NCBI GenBank assembly: GCA_029582165.1
Contig: CM055879.1
Coordinates: forward strand, 40,181,713-40,245,712
Length of the DNA stretch: 64,000 nucleotides
Reading direction: 5' to 3'
Source: Portulaca oleracea
Taxonomy: Eukaryota > Streptophyta > Magnoliopsida > Caryophyllales > Portulacaceae
A program made the translations under genes and the position numbers. The notes beneath the pieces were generated by a model. That model was not told the DNA's origin, made no database searches, and saw only the letters and a list, made by a program, of their open reading frames with translations. This document shows, one piece after another, positions 1-9,963 of this stretch (position 1 is the stretch's first letter; the number at the start of each line of letters is the position of its first letter).

Positions 1-1454
1 AAGAAAGCTATTTTGGCTAAATGAACATATAATATACAACATACTAGTACCTAGTAACATTTTTTTGTGGGGAAATGGTAAGGGGTGTAAAAGTGAAAGA
101 AAAGGAAATAAGGTAAGTAGGGGACGCGGGCATACGGGGATCATGATTTAATGCATGATTTATGAACCATAATGTATTGATGTTCCATGTACATCATATA
201 TCATAATATATACTCCCTCCGTCCCAAATTAATTGACGGAATTGAAGTTTTCACGCATATCAATATATAACTATAATAACTACCAAACCTAAATTATATT
301 TGGCTTTTCTCTCTCTAATAAATAATGTAAAATAATTTAATTAGGTATTGGGAATGGGAAAGTGATAATTATTTTGGGACAAAATAAATTAGTTAAAGTG
401 TCAATTAATATGGAAGGGAGGGAGTAATATACAATATACTTTTGACGAGTTCATGGAGCAACTAACTACCAAGGCAAATGAACGGCAAGTGACCTAAGCC
501 AGCGCCATGAAAAGGAGTAATAACCGGCGGAGAATATAGACGTACACGTGTCAGTAAGGCCGTAAGTATTACCGGCAAGTTGCGTGGGACGACCGCTGAG
601 AGTGAATTCAGAAAGAGAAGAAGAGGAGGAAGAGGTGTGATTGGTTGGGCCTATTGACCAACTTGACCTAACTGAATACAGGTACGTTTGGCACGTGTTT
701 TATATATTTATAAGTGAATAATCATAATGATTAGAGTAAATAATTTATATGTTGGTGAATAATCATATTATTTAGAGTATATACTCTGGATGTATTTAAT
801 AAATTACACATATTCAGAACCCATCTTCTCGACAATGGACGTCGTAATTGGTAATCCACTCATTCATTTAGCAGCAAGGTTGCTAGAATTGGAAGTCTAA
901 TTCGATCCATGGGATAGTTACTAACCATATAGGTGGATCGGAATGTGGATAGCAGAATCACATTAATGATTTTGGATCATAAAATCATAGGATCATAAAT
1001 TGGGATCGAAATTTTAATAACTATGTTAGCAAGGTGTTGGTGTGTAACAATTGGAATCGAGTAATTTTGAAGTCGAGTTGTTAGATAAAATCATGTTTAG
1101 AATATGAGTAGATTTTATGAAAGATAAATTTGGTTCAAAGTTGATAATATTGGTGCTCCTCTGATTCGTATCCTTTTCAAATTGATTAGCTTGGACATTT
1201 TTGAGTTTAGATGGCCAGGACGCAGATAAGTTTTACCATATTTACTTACCGTGGTCACTCCCACCTTCCTACCCTATTTTTTTTGTAGTTTTCAGGGTTA
1301 TTCCATTTTATTGCTTCAATTTAATTCATGAAAATCTAGATGGATTTATAAGTTAAAACTGCATATATATCTGATGCTATATAAATGTTAACATACAAAG
1401 CTTAATCAAAATACACGACCATACATCACTCTAACATACATTGTTGTTGATAAT
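1..1454. other. Intergenic, no gene seen
   Basis: No coding region was recognised. The stretch is AT-rich and holds one Stowaway-type MITE (listed separately at 213-424). The last 100 bases before 1455 would be 3' UTR of the minus-strand gene. Confidence 0.6.
213..424. mobile_element. Stowaway-type MITE, complete
   Basis: The element opens with CTCCCTCCGTCCC and closes with an imperfect inverted copy, GGAAGGGAGGGAG. It is flanked by TA at 211-212 and at 425-426, the target duplication used by Tc1/mariner-type Stowaway MITEs. It is 212 bp, AT-rich inside and non-coding. Related copies occur at 4940, 16065, 24853, 33470 and 41828. Confidence 0.8.
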
Positions 1455-2348
1455 TTACGGACTTTGATCCTCCTGAAAATGACCACAAAACATATCCTTA
1501 CAAAGCTCCCCATAAAACCTACACACCAACTCAATGAACACAGGATTCTTCAAATTCTTCCAACAATACAAAACCTCCTCCATATCCACCAAATCCTTCA
1601 CATTCCCTTCTTCCACAATCATCTCCACCAAATCCTTCTCGAACCTTCTACAAGCTTCCTCCACGTCCATCAACTCCTTCACCTTCTTCTCCTCCATGAA
1701 CTTCTCGAACCTTCTACACTCTTCTTCTTCTTCTTCTTCTTCCTCCTCCTCCTCCGCCGTATTCAACTCGTCGGAGCTTTCCTTCTTGCTGACGCTGCTG
1801 TACCGTACATACGCCGGCGTAATCGGCGACGGGAACGGCTCCTTCTCGTGCCCCCTTTCCGACACGCTGACGGCAGTCACGTGGCCGTCGCTGCTTCCCT
1901 CCGTGTCGTCCTCGTCCATGATCTCCTCGTACGTGTCGCCGCCGTCCTTGGCGGCGGCGCCTTTCCGAAGAGAGAAAAGGACCGTTAGGACCTCCGCCAC
2001 ACGAACCCTCGGAGCCGGCCGTTTCGGCGGCGGCTTCGGCCGCGGTTTGCGGCGGAAGTGGAGGGCCCGCTTCAGCTTCGACGAGATCGCGGCGGCGGAG
2101 CGGCGGCGCGTCCTCAGCCGTATCTTGGCCGTCTTTGGGCGGCCGCAGTGTGGGAAGGAAAGTGACTTCAACGTGAAGGGCTTCCGGAACCGTACGACCC
2201 TCGTCCGTATGGGCCTGGTACGGCGGCGCCGCCGAGGGATGCGGAATGTCGGTTTGTGGAACTTTTGTTTGAACATGGAGAGGAATTTGGTGCATGGGTC
2301 GACTACTTTTGCCTTGAAGGAAGACATTGCTTTCATCTTCTTCATCAT
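1455..2348 (-). CDS. OVATE-like (OFP17-like) protein, 297 aa
   Basis: Single open frame of 297 codons without an intron. The N-terminal half is very basic, with Arg-rich runs at about residues 37-50 and 78-112. A middle acidic part contains a run of 11 Glu residues encoded by a GAA/GAG microsatellite. The C-terminus carries the only recognisable domain, around LVEMIVEEG, MEEVLYCWKNL and FIELVCRFYGELCKDMF, which fits the pattern of an atypical OVATE domain. OVATE family proteins are plant nuclear repressors that act with TALE homeodomain partners; that role is inferred here from family. The motif CRRFEK...V(K)(E/D)L(M/V)D(V/M)EE occurs twice in succession at about residues 211-256, suggesting a small internal duplication. 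The start is the first Met of MMKKMKAM; two later Mets are possible. A long antisense open frame over the same DNA is a low-complexity shadow. Confidence 0.6.
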   Translation of the reverse strand: MMKKMKAMSSFKAKVVDPCTKFLSMFKQKFHKPTFRIPRRRRRTRPIRTRVVRFRKPFTLKSLSFPHCGRPKTAKIRLRTRRRSAAAISSKLKRALHFRRKPRPKPPPKRPAPRVRVAEVLTVLFSLRKGAAAKDGGDTYEEIMDEDDTEGSSDGHVTAVSVSERGHEKEPFPSPITPAYVRYSSVSKKESSDELNTAEEEEEEEEEEEECRRFEKFMEEKKVKELMDVEEACRRFEKDLVEMIVEEGNVKDLVDMEEVLYCWKNLKNPVFIELVCRFYGELCKDMFCGHFQEDQSP

Positions 2349-2403
2349 TTTTGTACCAATGTTGATGATTATGATGATGATGAAGAAGATTATGAGGGGG
2401 TGA

Positions 2404-3364
2404 TTAGGTAATGATAAGATGATTATGTTTTGAAAGTCTTTGAAACAATGGTGTTGAAATGGTTATAAGGAAAGATGATGAGATTGGAGCACACGTTTGG
2501 AAGTAGAGAGAAGTGGGAAGCCATGATGAGAATTAGAGTGTCATTGTCATCTGACCTGACACTCAGGAAGTTGGGTTATATTCTATTCTATGTCCTGTCT
2601 GTACCAGCTAGGCAGCAGCAACTTATGTTTTGATGGTATAAAATAAAAAAACAACCATACCAAGCAAGAAAGGTTGTGTAGGTCAAACTGAGTTTGTGTC
2701 ACAAATTAATCTACAATCATATTTAACTGATGGATTAAATAAAGAGTACTGAAACCTCGTTAGTTACAGGCGTACATACAAAGGTTGGCCGCACGAACAC
2801 TGATCCTGTCAGCACCTAACAGGACACAAAGACGGAAGCGGATCGAGTCATGTACTGTTGGACGCAAGCTTCAGGGGTTGACCGTGGATGGTGCAACATC
2901 AATCGACCATGGCTCGAACCAGCTTGCTTTTCGTGAAGGTGTTGATCGACCTTATTGACTAGCTTGGTAAGTGACCCATGGACATTTATCTGATTTATAA
3001 ACAACTTAGTTAGCTCACAGGAAAATTGTCATGAATTTCAGCTTTGTTGTGCATTTATACCTTATTCTTAACTTGGTGATTCACACAAGTCTCATAATTG
3101 CAAAGTTTCATGTGGCTTGCTGCATTGTTCTATCACTTAGACTACACTACTAGCTTATTAATTATCAGTTGCATTATATAGTTTCTTGGATCTAAGCAGT
3201 GCATATTGAGAAGTCGCAACCCAGAACTCCAAATGTGGCTCAAGCACCAATTAAGTTGTAGCACAGAAAGTACCTAACATGAGAGGTGACCTCCAAAAAG
3301 GGAAACAATCAGCACAAAAGGGGAGGAAGTCCGGCTGCCAATAAGCCGTAGGCAAGTGTGGCAA
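2404..3364. other. Intergenic, nothing recognised
   Basis: This is upstream sequence of the OVATE-like gene. I saw no further gene, complete transposon or RNA gene between it and the tRNA array. Confidence 0.5.
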
Positions 3365-3504
3365 GGGGATCGAACCCGTTCCTTTTGGGTCGAACCATGC
3401 GGACAAAGTTAAATCTAGGTCAAAATTGGGTTCGGATAATAGCAGAAAAACTCAGGTATTCGGGTGGGATGAAATTTTGTGGGCGCTAGTTTGTGAGTTA
3501 AAAA

Positions 3505-3577
3505 TGGAAATGTAGGAGATTGAACCCTGTACCTCTCGCATGCAAAGCGAGCGCTCTACCATTTGAGCTACATCCCC
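3505..3577 (-). tRNA. tRNA-Ala(UGC), weakened copy
   Basis: 73-nt tRNA with anticodon loop TTTGCAT, anticodon UGC (Ala), and A-box TAGCTCAAATGG. The acceptor stem GGGGATG pairs with CATTTCC using two G-U pairs. The T-stem has one mismatch and one G-U, and the B-box reads GGTTCAATCTC instead of GGTTCGATCCC. TTTTT follows directly at the 3' side as a Pol III terminator. It may be less active than the copies at 3764 and 4276. Confidence 0.75.
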
Positions 3578-3763
3578 TTCCGGTTTGGGGTAGTGTTGGC
3601 AAAAAAGAGCTCCGATTAAATTCGGTTGAGAAGTTGATGTATGGACTCATTCCTTTTAGGTCGGACAGAGCTAAATCTAGTCGATGGGTTTGGACAATAG
3701 CGGGGAAAATCCGGATATTTGGGTTGGATGAAATTTTGTGGGCACTAGTTTGGGGGTTAAAAA

Positions 3764-3836
3764 TGGAGATGCAGGGGATCGAACCCTGTACCTCTCGCAT
3801 GCAAAGCGAGCGCTCTACCATTTGAGCTACATCCCC
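3764..3836 (-). tRNA. tRNA-Ala(UGC)
   Basis: 73-nt tRNA with perfect acceptor base-pairing apart from one G-U, anticodon stem CTCGC/GCGAG around loop TTTGCAT (anticodon UGC), and T-arm CAGGG-TTCGATC-CCCTG. The A-box is TAGCTCAAATGG and the B-box GGTTCGATCCC. Discriminator base A is followed by TTTTT, a Pol III stop. No intron and no encoded CCA. Confidence 0.93.
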
Positions 3837-4011
3837 TTTTAGTTTGAGGTAGTGTTGGCAAAAATTCAGCTTCGATTGAATTCGGACGAGAAGTTGATGT
3901 TTGTACCTATTCCTTTTAGGTCGAACATAGCTAAATCTAGGTCGATGGCGGAAAAAATTCGAGTATTTGGATCGGATGAAATTTTGCGGACGCTAGTTTG
4001 GGGGTTAAAAA

Positions 4012-4078
4012 TGGAGTTGCAGGGGATCAAACCCTCTACCTCGCAAAGCGAACACTCTACCATTTGAGCTACATCCCC
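4012..4078 (-). pseudogene. tRNA-Ala pseudogene with anticodon-arm deletion
   Basis: 67 nt instead of 73: six bases are missing from the 3' side of the anticodon arm, so the CTCGC/GCGAG stem cannot form. Further changes sit in the anticodon stem (GCGCT to GTGTT on the gene strand), the T-stem and the acceptor stem. The outer 5' half is otherwise like the intact copies, and the following TTTTT is kept. Confidence 0.85.
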
Positions 4079-4275
4079 TATTGGTTTGAGGTATTGTTGG
4101 CAAAAATTTAGCTTCGATTGAATTCGGACGAGAAGTTGATGTCTAAACCTATTCATTTTAAGTCGGACAATTCGGACAAAGCTAAATTTAGGTCGATGGG
4201 TTTGAACAATGGTAGAAAAAATTCGGGTATTCGGATCATATGAAATTTTGCGGGCTCTAATTTGAGGGTTAAAAA

Positions 4276-4348
4276 TGGAGATGCAGGGGATCGAACCCTG
4301 TACCTCTCGCATGCAAAGCGAGCGCTCTACCATTTGAGCTACATCCCC
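4276..4348 (-). tRNA. tRNA-Ala(UGC)
   Basis: 73-nt tRNA whose body is identical to the copy at 3764-3836: anticodon UGC, intact A-box and B-box, T-arm CAGGG/CCCTG, discriminator A and a TTTTT terminator on the 3' side. It is the 5'-most unit of the array in the direction of transcription. Confidence 0.93.
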
Positions 4349-5395
4349 TATTGGTTTATTTTGAATATAGAGGATCTGTTTTGGATGGGAAGTAATTTTT
4401 GATCTTGAATATGGGCTCCAATATGAGATGATATTGGAATCACCAGCCCATCTCCCGTGTAATCACCAGCCCATCTCATTGTCCTTTGCTATCTTAGTTT
4501 CTTACTTGCTCCCTGTATCCCAATTTTGTCCTTCATGGTTAATTTTTTTATCGTTTTTTTAAAACTAAACATAACGATTTCATTAATAGTAAGTTATATG
4601 ACACCTACAATAAAAATCGTGATTGAACAATTGTAAATCTAAAACATAAATATAAAATCCAACCTCTTACAATGCAACAAATTGATTATAGAAAAGGTCC
4701 TTCAATGTTATCCACCATTGTAAGACAGTAAAAAATCAAAACCAAAATCATTACTCCAAAATTTTGCCCAGACATTGTCAGGCCCTATTCTTTAAATTGG
4801 TAAGATCAAGTTGGATTTCATAAGATAAAAAAATAAAATGTGAACATAAAATTTTGACTTTAATTTAAACATTTTTAAAGTACCTTTTTATACAATATCC
4901 CTTCGTATTAAAAAAAAAACATAAGTAGACAAATAGTTATTCCCTCCGTCCTATATTAATTGTCGTCTTTGGAAATTGTGCAGTCAAAGTCCAACAATTT
5001 TGACTATAAATTTCTCAATATATACAATGCATTGCTATATAAAATTATCACCATTAGATTCGTAACGAAAAATGCTATCATACAAGTATAATATTGCAAT
5101 TGTTAACAATATATTATGTAAGAAATTATCAATCAAAGAGTGATATTGTAGACCGTGATAGTCAAAATTATGACAATTAATATAGAACGGAGGGAGTATC
5201 GAGCTGTCTTGGTTTGAATGGCCAATATCATTCCACATCTCCTTTTCATATCTTCCTTTATTTCATCATTCAACCAAATCTGGTAAAAAATATTATACTG
5301 TATTTCTCCAATCCCAAACACATTCTAGAATGGGGATCTCCATAACCATAACACCATAATAAGCATTCTTCTTCTTCTCTTCCTTTTCACTTACA
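4349..5395. other. Intergenic before the ELO gene
   Basis: Contains a short direct repeat, AATCACCAGCCCATCTC, at 4438-4454 and 4461-4477, and a Stowaway-type MITE at 4940-5196. The 5' UTR and promoter of the ELO-like gene must lie in the last 200 bases. No other gene was recognised. Confidence 0.5.
4940..5196. mobile_element. Stowaway-type MITE, complete
   Basis: 257-bp element with inverted ends TTCCCTCCGTCCTATATTAA and TTAATATAGAACGGAGGGAG, flanked by TA at 4938-4939 and 5197-5198. The subterminal words AATTGTCGTC and ATGACAATT recur in related copies at 16065 and 41828. It sits about 230 bp upstream of the ELO start codon. Confidence 0.8.
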
Positions 5396-5426
5396 TTGGC
5401 AGACATTCCATTCCCAAATCCCAACA

Positions 5427-6260
5427 ATGTCAATCCAAACAGTCCTCAATCAGATCCACTATATCCTCGTAGACCACCCCACAATCTCCAATTTCCAATG
5501 GCAAAACGGCGTCACTTTGGGCGCCTCCCCCACCTTCCTCCTCCTCTCCATCCTCACCTACCTCAGCCTCACCTTCCTCCTCTCCCGGTCAACCCTCCGC
5601 CTCCCACCGCCGCTCCTCCGCCGCATCTCCGCCGCCCATAACCTCCTCATCCTCCTCCTCTCCCTCACCATGGCCGTCGGATGCTCCCTCGCCGCCGCAT
5701 CCTCCGCCGCCCCTCCCCAAACGCTCTTCTGCTTCCCGGCCAACCGGACGCCGCCACGTGGGCCGGTGTTCTTCTGGGCCTACGTGTTCTACCTCTCCAA
5801 AACCCTCGAATTCCTCGACACGTTCCTCATCATCCTCGGCGGCAGTATCGGACGGCTCTCCTTCCTCCACGTGTACCACCACGCCACCGTCCTCCTCATG
5901 TGCTACATTTGGTTACAGACGTCACAGTCGCTGTTCCCGGTGGCGCTGGTGACGAATTCGGCGGTGCATACGGTGATGTACGGGTACTATCTGACGTGTA
6001 CGCTCGGGATTCGTCCGTCGTGGAAGAGGTTGGTCACAGACTGTCAGATTATACAGTTCGTGTTTAGTTTCCTTGTTTCTGGGGTGATGTTGTACTATCA
6101 TTTTGCCAAGTTCCCGTGTTCTGGGATCTGGGGATGGTGTTTCAATGCTGGGTTTAATGCTTCTCTTCTGTATTTGTTCATAGATTTTCACTCTAAAAAT
6201 TATAGGAAGAAAAAAGAGATGAACAAAAAGCTCCAAGATGATAAGGATAAGAGTTCTTGA
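5427..6260 (+). CDS. ELO-type fatty acid elongase (HOS3-like), 277 aa
   Basis: Single-exon gene for a polytopic ER membrane protein of the GNS1/SUR4 (ELO) family, which condenses malonyl-CoA with long acyl-CoA in very-long-chain fatty acid synthesis. Family hallmarks are in order: HNLLILLLS at about 71-79, KTLEFLDT at about 125-132, the histidine box HVYHH at about 148-152, and VHTVMYGYY near 184-192. Several hydrophobic segments of 18-22 residues alternate with short loops. The C-terminus is Lys-rich and cytosolic in type (YRKKKEMNKK), as in other ELO proteins. Length is normal for plant ELO-like proteins such as HOS3. The 5' half is GC-rich and C-biased at third positions, unlike the AT-rich flanks, which also creates several long false frames. 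The substrate chain length cannot be read from sequence. Confidence 0.92.
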   Translation: MSIQTVLNQIHYILVDHPTISNFQWQNGVTLGASPTFLLLSILTYLSLTFLLSRSTLRLPPPLLRRISAAHNLLILLLSLTMAVGCSLAAASSAAPPQTLFCFPANRTPPRGPVFFWAYVFYLSKTLEFLDTFLIILGGSIGRLSFLHVYHHATVLLMCYIWLQTSQSLFPVALVTNSAVHTVMYGYYLTCTLGIRPSWKRLVTDCQIIQFVFSFLVSGVMLYYHFAKFPCSGIWGWCFNAGFNASLLYLFIDFHSKNYRKKKEMNKKLQDDKDKSS

Positions 6261-7439
6261 GCTGGGGTTTTTTCTTTCTTTTTTTTCATAGAGGAATTTT
6301 GTGGGCTGTTAATTGTGCCCTTTTTCCATAGGAATTTGGCTTTTCTATTGATTTTGCATTGATCAGTTTAAATTTGATTGGCTTCTAATTTCTGATTGGA
6401 AAGATATGCAACTTCACTTAAACAGTTTGAAAATTGCACTACTTGTCTGCTCCTAGCTAGTGAGTAGTGAGTAGTGACTAATGACCACATAATTCCACTT
6501 TTAGATTCTTGACCATTCATCGTATCAAACGTCAACTGGTGTTTGCTCCCTTGCTAGACGAGTGAGTTATATCTAGTCAAGATCAATCGATTAAAAGTTT
6601 AAATTGATAGTTGAAGGTATAAGAATGTGTTTATAATAGAAAAAATGGAGATTGATGTAACAGTTTAGTGAGTCTATATGTGAGTGGTGGTTCTAATTTA
6701 AGTAAAACTATCCTATTTGCATTTCTTTGATGTGTGCTAAGATTTGCAATAAGTTGTCCAATAAAGATGATCTGTTGAGAGACTTTCAATCTAATGGGGA
6801 GGTGGAGATTTTTGATAGTGTTCGCACGATTAGTGATCCACTTGCCCCCTTTAGCGTCGTTGAGTAACAGACAGCTTTGCCTCTTGTTGTTGAGAACTTT
6901 GTGCATGAGACATCCAAAGGCAGAGATAATAAGAGAAGAAATTTGAACATAATGTGGAAATTCACGTAGTGTGTGGTCAGACAAAAAATGTGTATGGTCG
7001 CTTCTTCAAAAATCTCAGGTCTCAATAAAGGAAAGTAAAGACAGTCCTGTCCAACGGTGAAGATTCTATGGCTATCAGTAGAGAGAGTTTGGATGAACTT
7101 GTGGAAACCTCTCTTGATAGATTGGACGATGAGGCAGAGAGAGCGACACAAGTTGGATGCGATTTGAACGTCATTCGTGATGATCAAGAGATTGTGACGA
7201 ATTTCTTTAGAAACGAATAATTGGAAGAAAGGGAGATGAAATTGAGAATCAATCTTATTTAGCTGTTTTTGTAAAGTTTGTGTTGTAATCATCTTTGTTT
7301 TATTTACAGTATTCTAAGCTTTTTGCTTATGCTAGTTTTGGCAACTTTGTTGTGAACTCTAGCCCTTCTGGGCTATGAACAATTTAAAAAAAAGGAAAAA
7401 TTGGAATATACCATTTGATTGCATCTTTATTAGCATGCA
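6261..7439. other. ELO 3' flank and unassigned transcript-like block
   Basis: After the ELO 3' UTR (to about 6400) comes a block at about 6630-7390. It ends with CTAGCCCTTCTGGGCTATG followed by an A-run at 7387-7394, which looks like the 3' end of a plant LINE or retroposed transcript on the plus strand. No intact frame or domain was recognised in it; the longest open frame, on the minus strand, shows no known motif. Confidence 0.35.
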
Positions 7440-7909
7440 AATTCGCAAAATTGTCAACTACAACCTCATCAGGAATGGATGGTGCAACTCTAGCCTTAGA
7501 GGTCCGCCTCCAGGAAGAATGAGGAGGTTTTGAACATATTCTTTTAGCAAATTTTGCCATGCGACTTGCAAAATTGAACTTTTCACACGTTGGCCATTAA
7601 GAGCTTTAATTGCCTTCTCCCAATCCTCCTTCATAGCAAGCCGAACAAAACCAAACCTTTTCTGGACTTCACAGCAACTTTCCTTAGAATATAGCTATCC
7701 ACGATACTTCCAAAATCATCAAACAAAAGCTTAGGATTTGGAGGCTCAATAGTAAGAAGCGAGTTATTAATAAAAACTGAGCAGTATCTAGGTTTGGACG
7801 AGCTTGAGCTAGGGTAGTTCAACCTGTTTCTATAAGCTTTTGGATCACAAAAACTACTCTGAGGCATAGGAGGGGTTGCTGGTGAGGTAGCAGGATGAGG
7901 ATGATTCAA
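7440..7909 (-). mobile_element. Degenerate LINE ORF1 fragment with RRM domain
   Basis: Minus-strand reading gives an RNA-recognition-motif fold in two frames. YCSVFINNSL, LLFDDFGSIVDSYILRKV and KSRKG lie in one frame; RFGFVRLAMKEDW and EKAIKALNGQRVK (RNP1-like FGFVRL) lie in a second frame after a one-base shift near 7660. An RRM followed by ALNG and a divergent tail resembles ORF1 of BNR-type plant LINEs. No reverse transcriptase is adjacent, so this is a broken fragment. A degenerate host SR-type gene is the alternative. Confidence 0.45.
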
Positions 7910-7916
7910 ATTAGAG

Positions 7917-8173
7917 AGCGTTTGGTAGAAACCCTAGGAAAATTTTTCCCGGGGAAAATTTTCCATGGGAAGTCTTCCTTGGGAAAGATTTCCCCGGGAA
8001 AAATTGCCCTTAGGCCCCACTAAGGGAAGTTTTCCCTAGGAAATTGTATGAAATGGTGGGCCCGCCGTAAAATTTTTCCCATAGTCAACCTATTTCCAAA
8101 CATGGGGAAATTAAGTCAACCCGAGAAAATTGACCATTTCCCCGGGGTTTTTGACCAACCAAACGCACCCTTA
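7917..8173. mobile_element. MITE-like element with CCCGGG-rich arms
   Basis: The ends are inverted: GCGTTTGGT at 7918-7926 and ACCAAACGC at 8157-8165. Inside, variants of GGGAAAATTTTCCC and TTCCCCGGGAAAA occur many times on both strands, so the whole element can fold on itself. Flanking target duplication was not clear. It separates the LINE fragment from the DRM-type gene. Confidence 0.5.
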
Positions 8174-8740
8174 GGCAAACACAGAGAGTACATAGACTTT
8201 CAATTCCTACATAATACACAACAAATTTCTAGCTTTGTCAAACAACACTATGGAAGTACAACCATTAGTTCTGCCATCCACAACAAGAGAAGAAAACCAA
8301 ACTAACCGAGTTTGAGTAAGTTTCAGAATATCTAGCAATAGGAATTTAATTAAAAAGACAATATCATTATAATATAGCTAAATATGATTAAGACCTTGTA
8401 TTAATTAAGGAGGGCATTATTGTTAATTGCACTCCAAATATGTACAACACCTACAAGATAAGGACTTTATATACAATCACTAGGGACCCCGAAAATTTAA
8501 AAAAAAAATAAATAGAGAGAAAATATACATATAAATACATTAAGTGGACTCCAAGATCTATATCTATCGAGTCCAATCCCAATATATATAAAACAAAAAA
8601 AAGAAAAGAAAAGATAATCCCTCCATGAATAGGCCCAAATATGAAGGTGTTAACCATCTGTATAATATTAGTACTTCATCCACATATAAAAGACCAAGCT
8701 TCAAGTTACAGTTGCTCGTAAATTTATTATGATTTCATTT
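8174..8740. other. Intergenic / 3' flank of DRM-type gene
   Basis: Non-coding sequence between a MITE-like element and the last exon of the minus-strand DRM-type gene. The part near 8500-8740 is likely its 3' UTR. No domain was recognised in the short open frames. Confidence 0.5.
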
Positions 8741-9963
8741 TCAACGGTCCAAAGCAGTTATCATAATCCTGCATTACCCACAGATAAATTCACATTAGAT
8801 GGTTATAGGCCTAACGATGATTTTCTATTCACCTTACGTAAATGAATATTGGAATGTTGAGATTCGAACTTAAGAACTCTTGTTCAAGTCTGACTCTAAT
8901 CTCTTTTTTTTTCCGATTATTGCAAGCCAAAGGCTTAAAGAGTTTGAAAAATACAGCAAAATCGCAATACAAAACAGCAAACAGCCCACTTCAAAAGACA
9001 CATGCCTAGCTACGAAAAAACTGCAAAACATAATCAATAAAGCACGGTTTTACTGTAACCAAAAAAGTTTCTCCGCCAGCAATGATAAAACCATCTTAAC
9101 GAAAAGTTTAAACTGATGGCCGTAGATCCAATGATAATTTTTTTATACTCTAATAGAGTAATTAGGGAATACCATGAATTGATAAGCATAACTGGCTAAA
9201 TAGATGGCAGAAAATAAAAAAATAAAATATGAAGGAAGGTGAAAGTAACGAACCAATCATAAGCAGAGGAGTTTGAAGGCTCCGTAGCGTCGAATGGCTG
9301 TTTTTTCCTGGTAAATCTCTTCACGTCCGAATCCCTGGGCGTTCCCGCTGCAGCGTAATTACAATTATTGAAGTCAGGAAAAAAAAAATTAACAGGCATT
9401 GGAAAAAATGATCAAGTTGATTATCAAAAAAATAATTAATGATCAAGTTAATTAGACTATTTTTCTATATATTCTAACATCTCATCTTAATAACGCACAA
9501 AAGAACATGGTATAAAAGTGTTGCACATTACCAGTTAAAAATATCCTTCAAACATGGTAGAAAGTTTATTTGTTAGGAATATAGTGAATGTTGTTAAACC
9601 GTAAAAAATAGATAAATTAAACAGGGAAAAAAAATAATTTGGCAAATAAAAAGGGACGGACTCACGTGTGACAGGGGAGGATGATCCACTTGAGAAGGCG
9701 GGGGAAGAAGGACCCGACCCGGGATCATTGGATCTGGTACGTAAAATGGTGATGCTCCGAGAAACCGGGACATCATGATCATCAACATCACGACGATCAT
9801 TATGATCACGTTGCTGATGAAAACTACGAGATGCAAGAGATAAAGGGCGATTAGGTACTGATCGGACGGCTGAAACTGAATTTGATTTGCGGAGCTTGCC
9901 TAGACCCGATTCCGGTGCCGGGCCTGCCAATGTTTCGTCCCATAATTTGTTTAGGAAGCCCAT
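8741..9963 (-). CDS. Dormancy/auxin-associated family protein (DRM1/ARP-like), 139 aa
   Basis: Three coding exons: 9963-9666, 9347-9254 and 8768-8741 (minus strand). Exon 1 begins MGFLNKLWDETLAGPAPE and ends ...SSPVT with donor GTGAGT. Exon 2 follows acceptor CTGCAG and gives PGTPRDSDVKRFTRKK, ending within AYDW. The 28-nt exon 3 after acceptor TGCAG completes W and encodes IMITALDR then TGA. Junction phases are 1 and 2 and restore the family's conserved SPVTPGTP and YDW-I-x-x-x-ALDR signatures. The family (auxin-repressed / dormancy-associated) is small, disordered and Ser/Pro-rich, induced in dormant buds and by sugar starvation; its biochemical role is unknown. The YDW...ALDR ending places it with the DRMH (At1g56220-type) subgroup rather than DRM1 itself. 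Confidence 0.9.

Larger units (their letters stand above)
3365..4348 (-). repeat. Tandem array of tRNA-Ala(UGC) units
   Basis: About four tandem units of 248-264 bp, each made of a similar spacer plus a tRNA-Ala on the minus strand. The spacer includes shared words such as GAAGTTGATGT, ATTCCTTTTAGGTCGGAC and GCTAAATCTAGGTCGATGG. The tRNA parts start on the plus strand at 3505, 3764, 4012 and 4276. A fifth, residual unit lies at 3365-3504: a T-arm remnant, GGGGATCGAACCC, runs straight into spacer sequence, as if most of the tRNA was lost by deletion. The array points to local duplication by unequal exchange. Confidence 0.85.

Noticed and set aside
1534..2403. 289-codon open frame antisense to the OVATE-like gene
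   Set aside because: Low-complexity Ser-rich translation created by the GAA/GAG repeat and GC-rich codons on the other strand; no domain.
3498..4333. Open frames of 71-155 codons across the tRNA array
   Set aside because: They repeat with the tRNA units and simply translate tRNA plus spacer.
3365..4348. Possible CRISPR-like array (regular repeats with spacers)
   Set aside because: Repeats are tRNA genes with similar, not unique, spacers, in a plant nuclear context.
5396..6067. Long alternative frames (Pro- and Arg-rich) over the ELO gene, both strands
   Set aside because: They arise from the strong C bias at third positions of the ELO coding region; only the ELO frame carries family motifs.
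6786..7292. 168-codon minus-strand open frame
   Set aside because: Hydrophobic, no recognisable motif; the block looks like a retroposed 3' end on the other strand.
8850..8895. SINE-like box-B sequence (GAGATTCGAACTTAAG)
   Set aside because: No matching A-box, tail or target duplication could be found.
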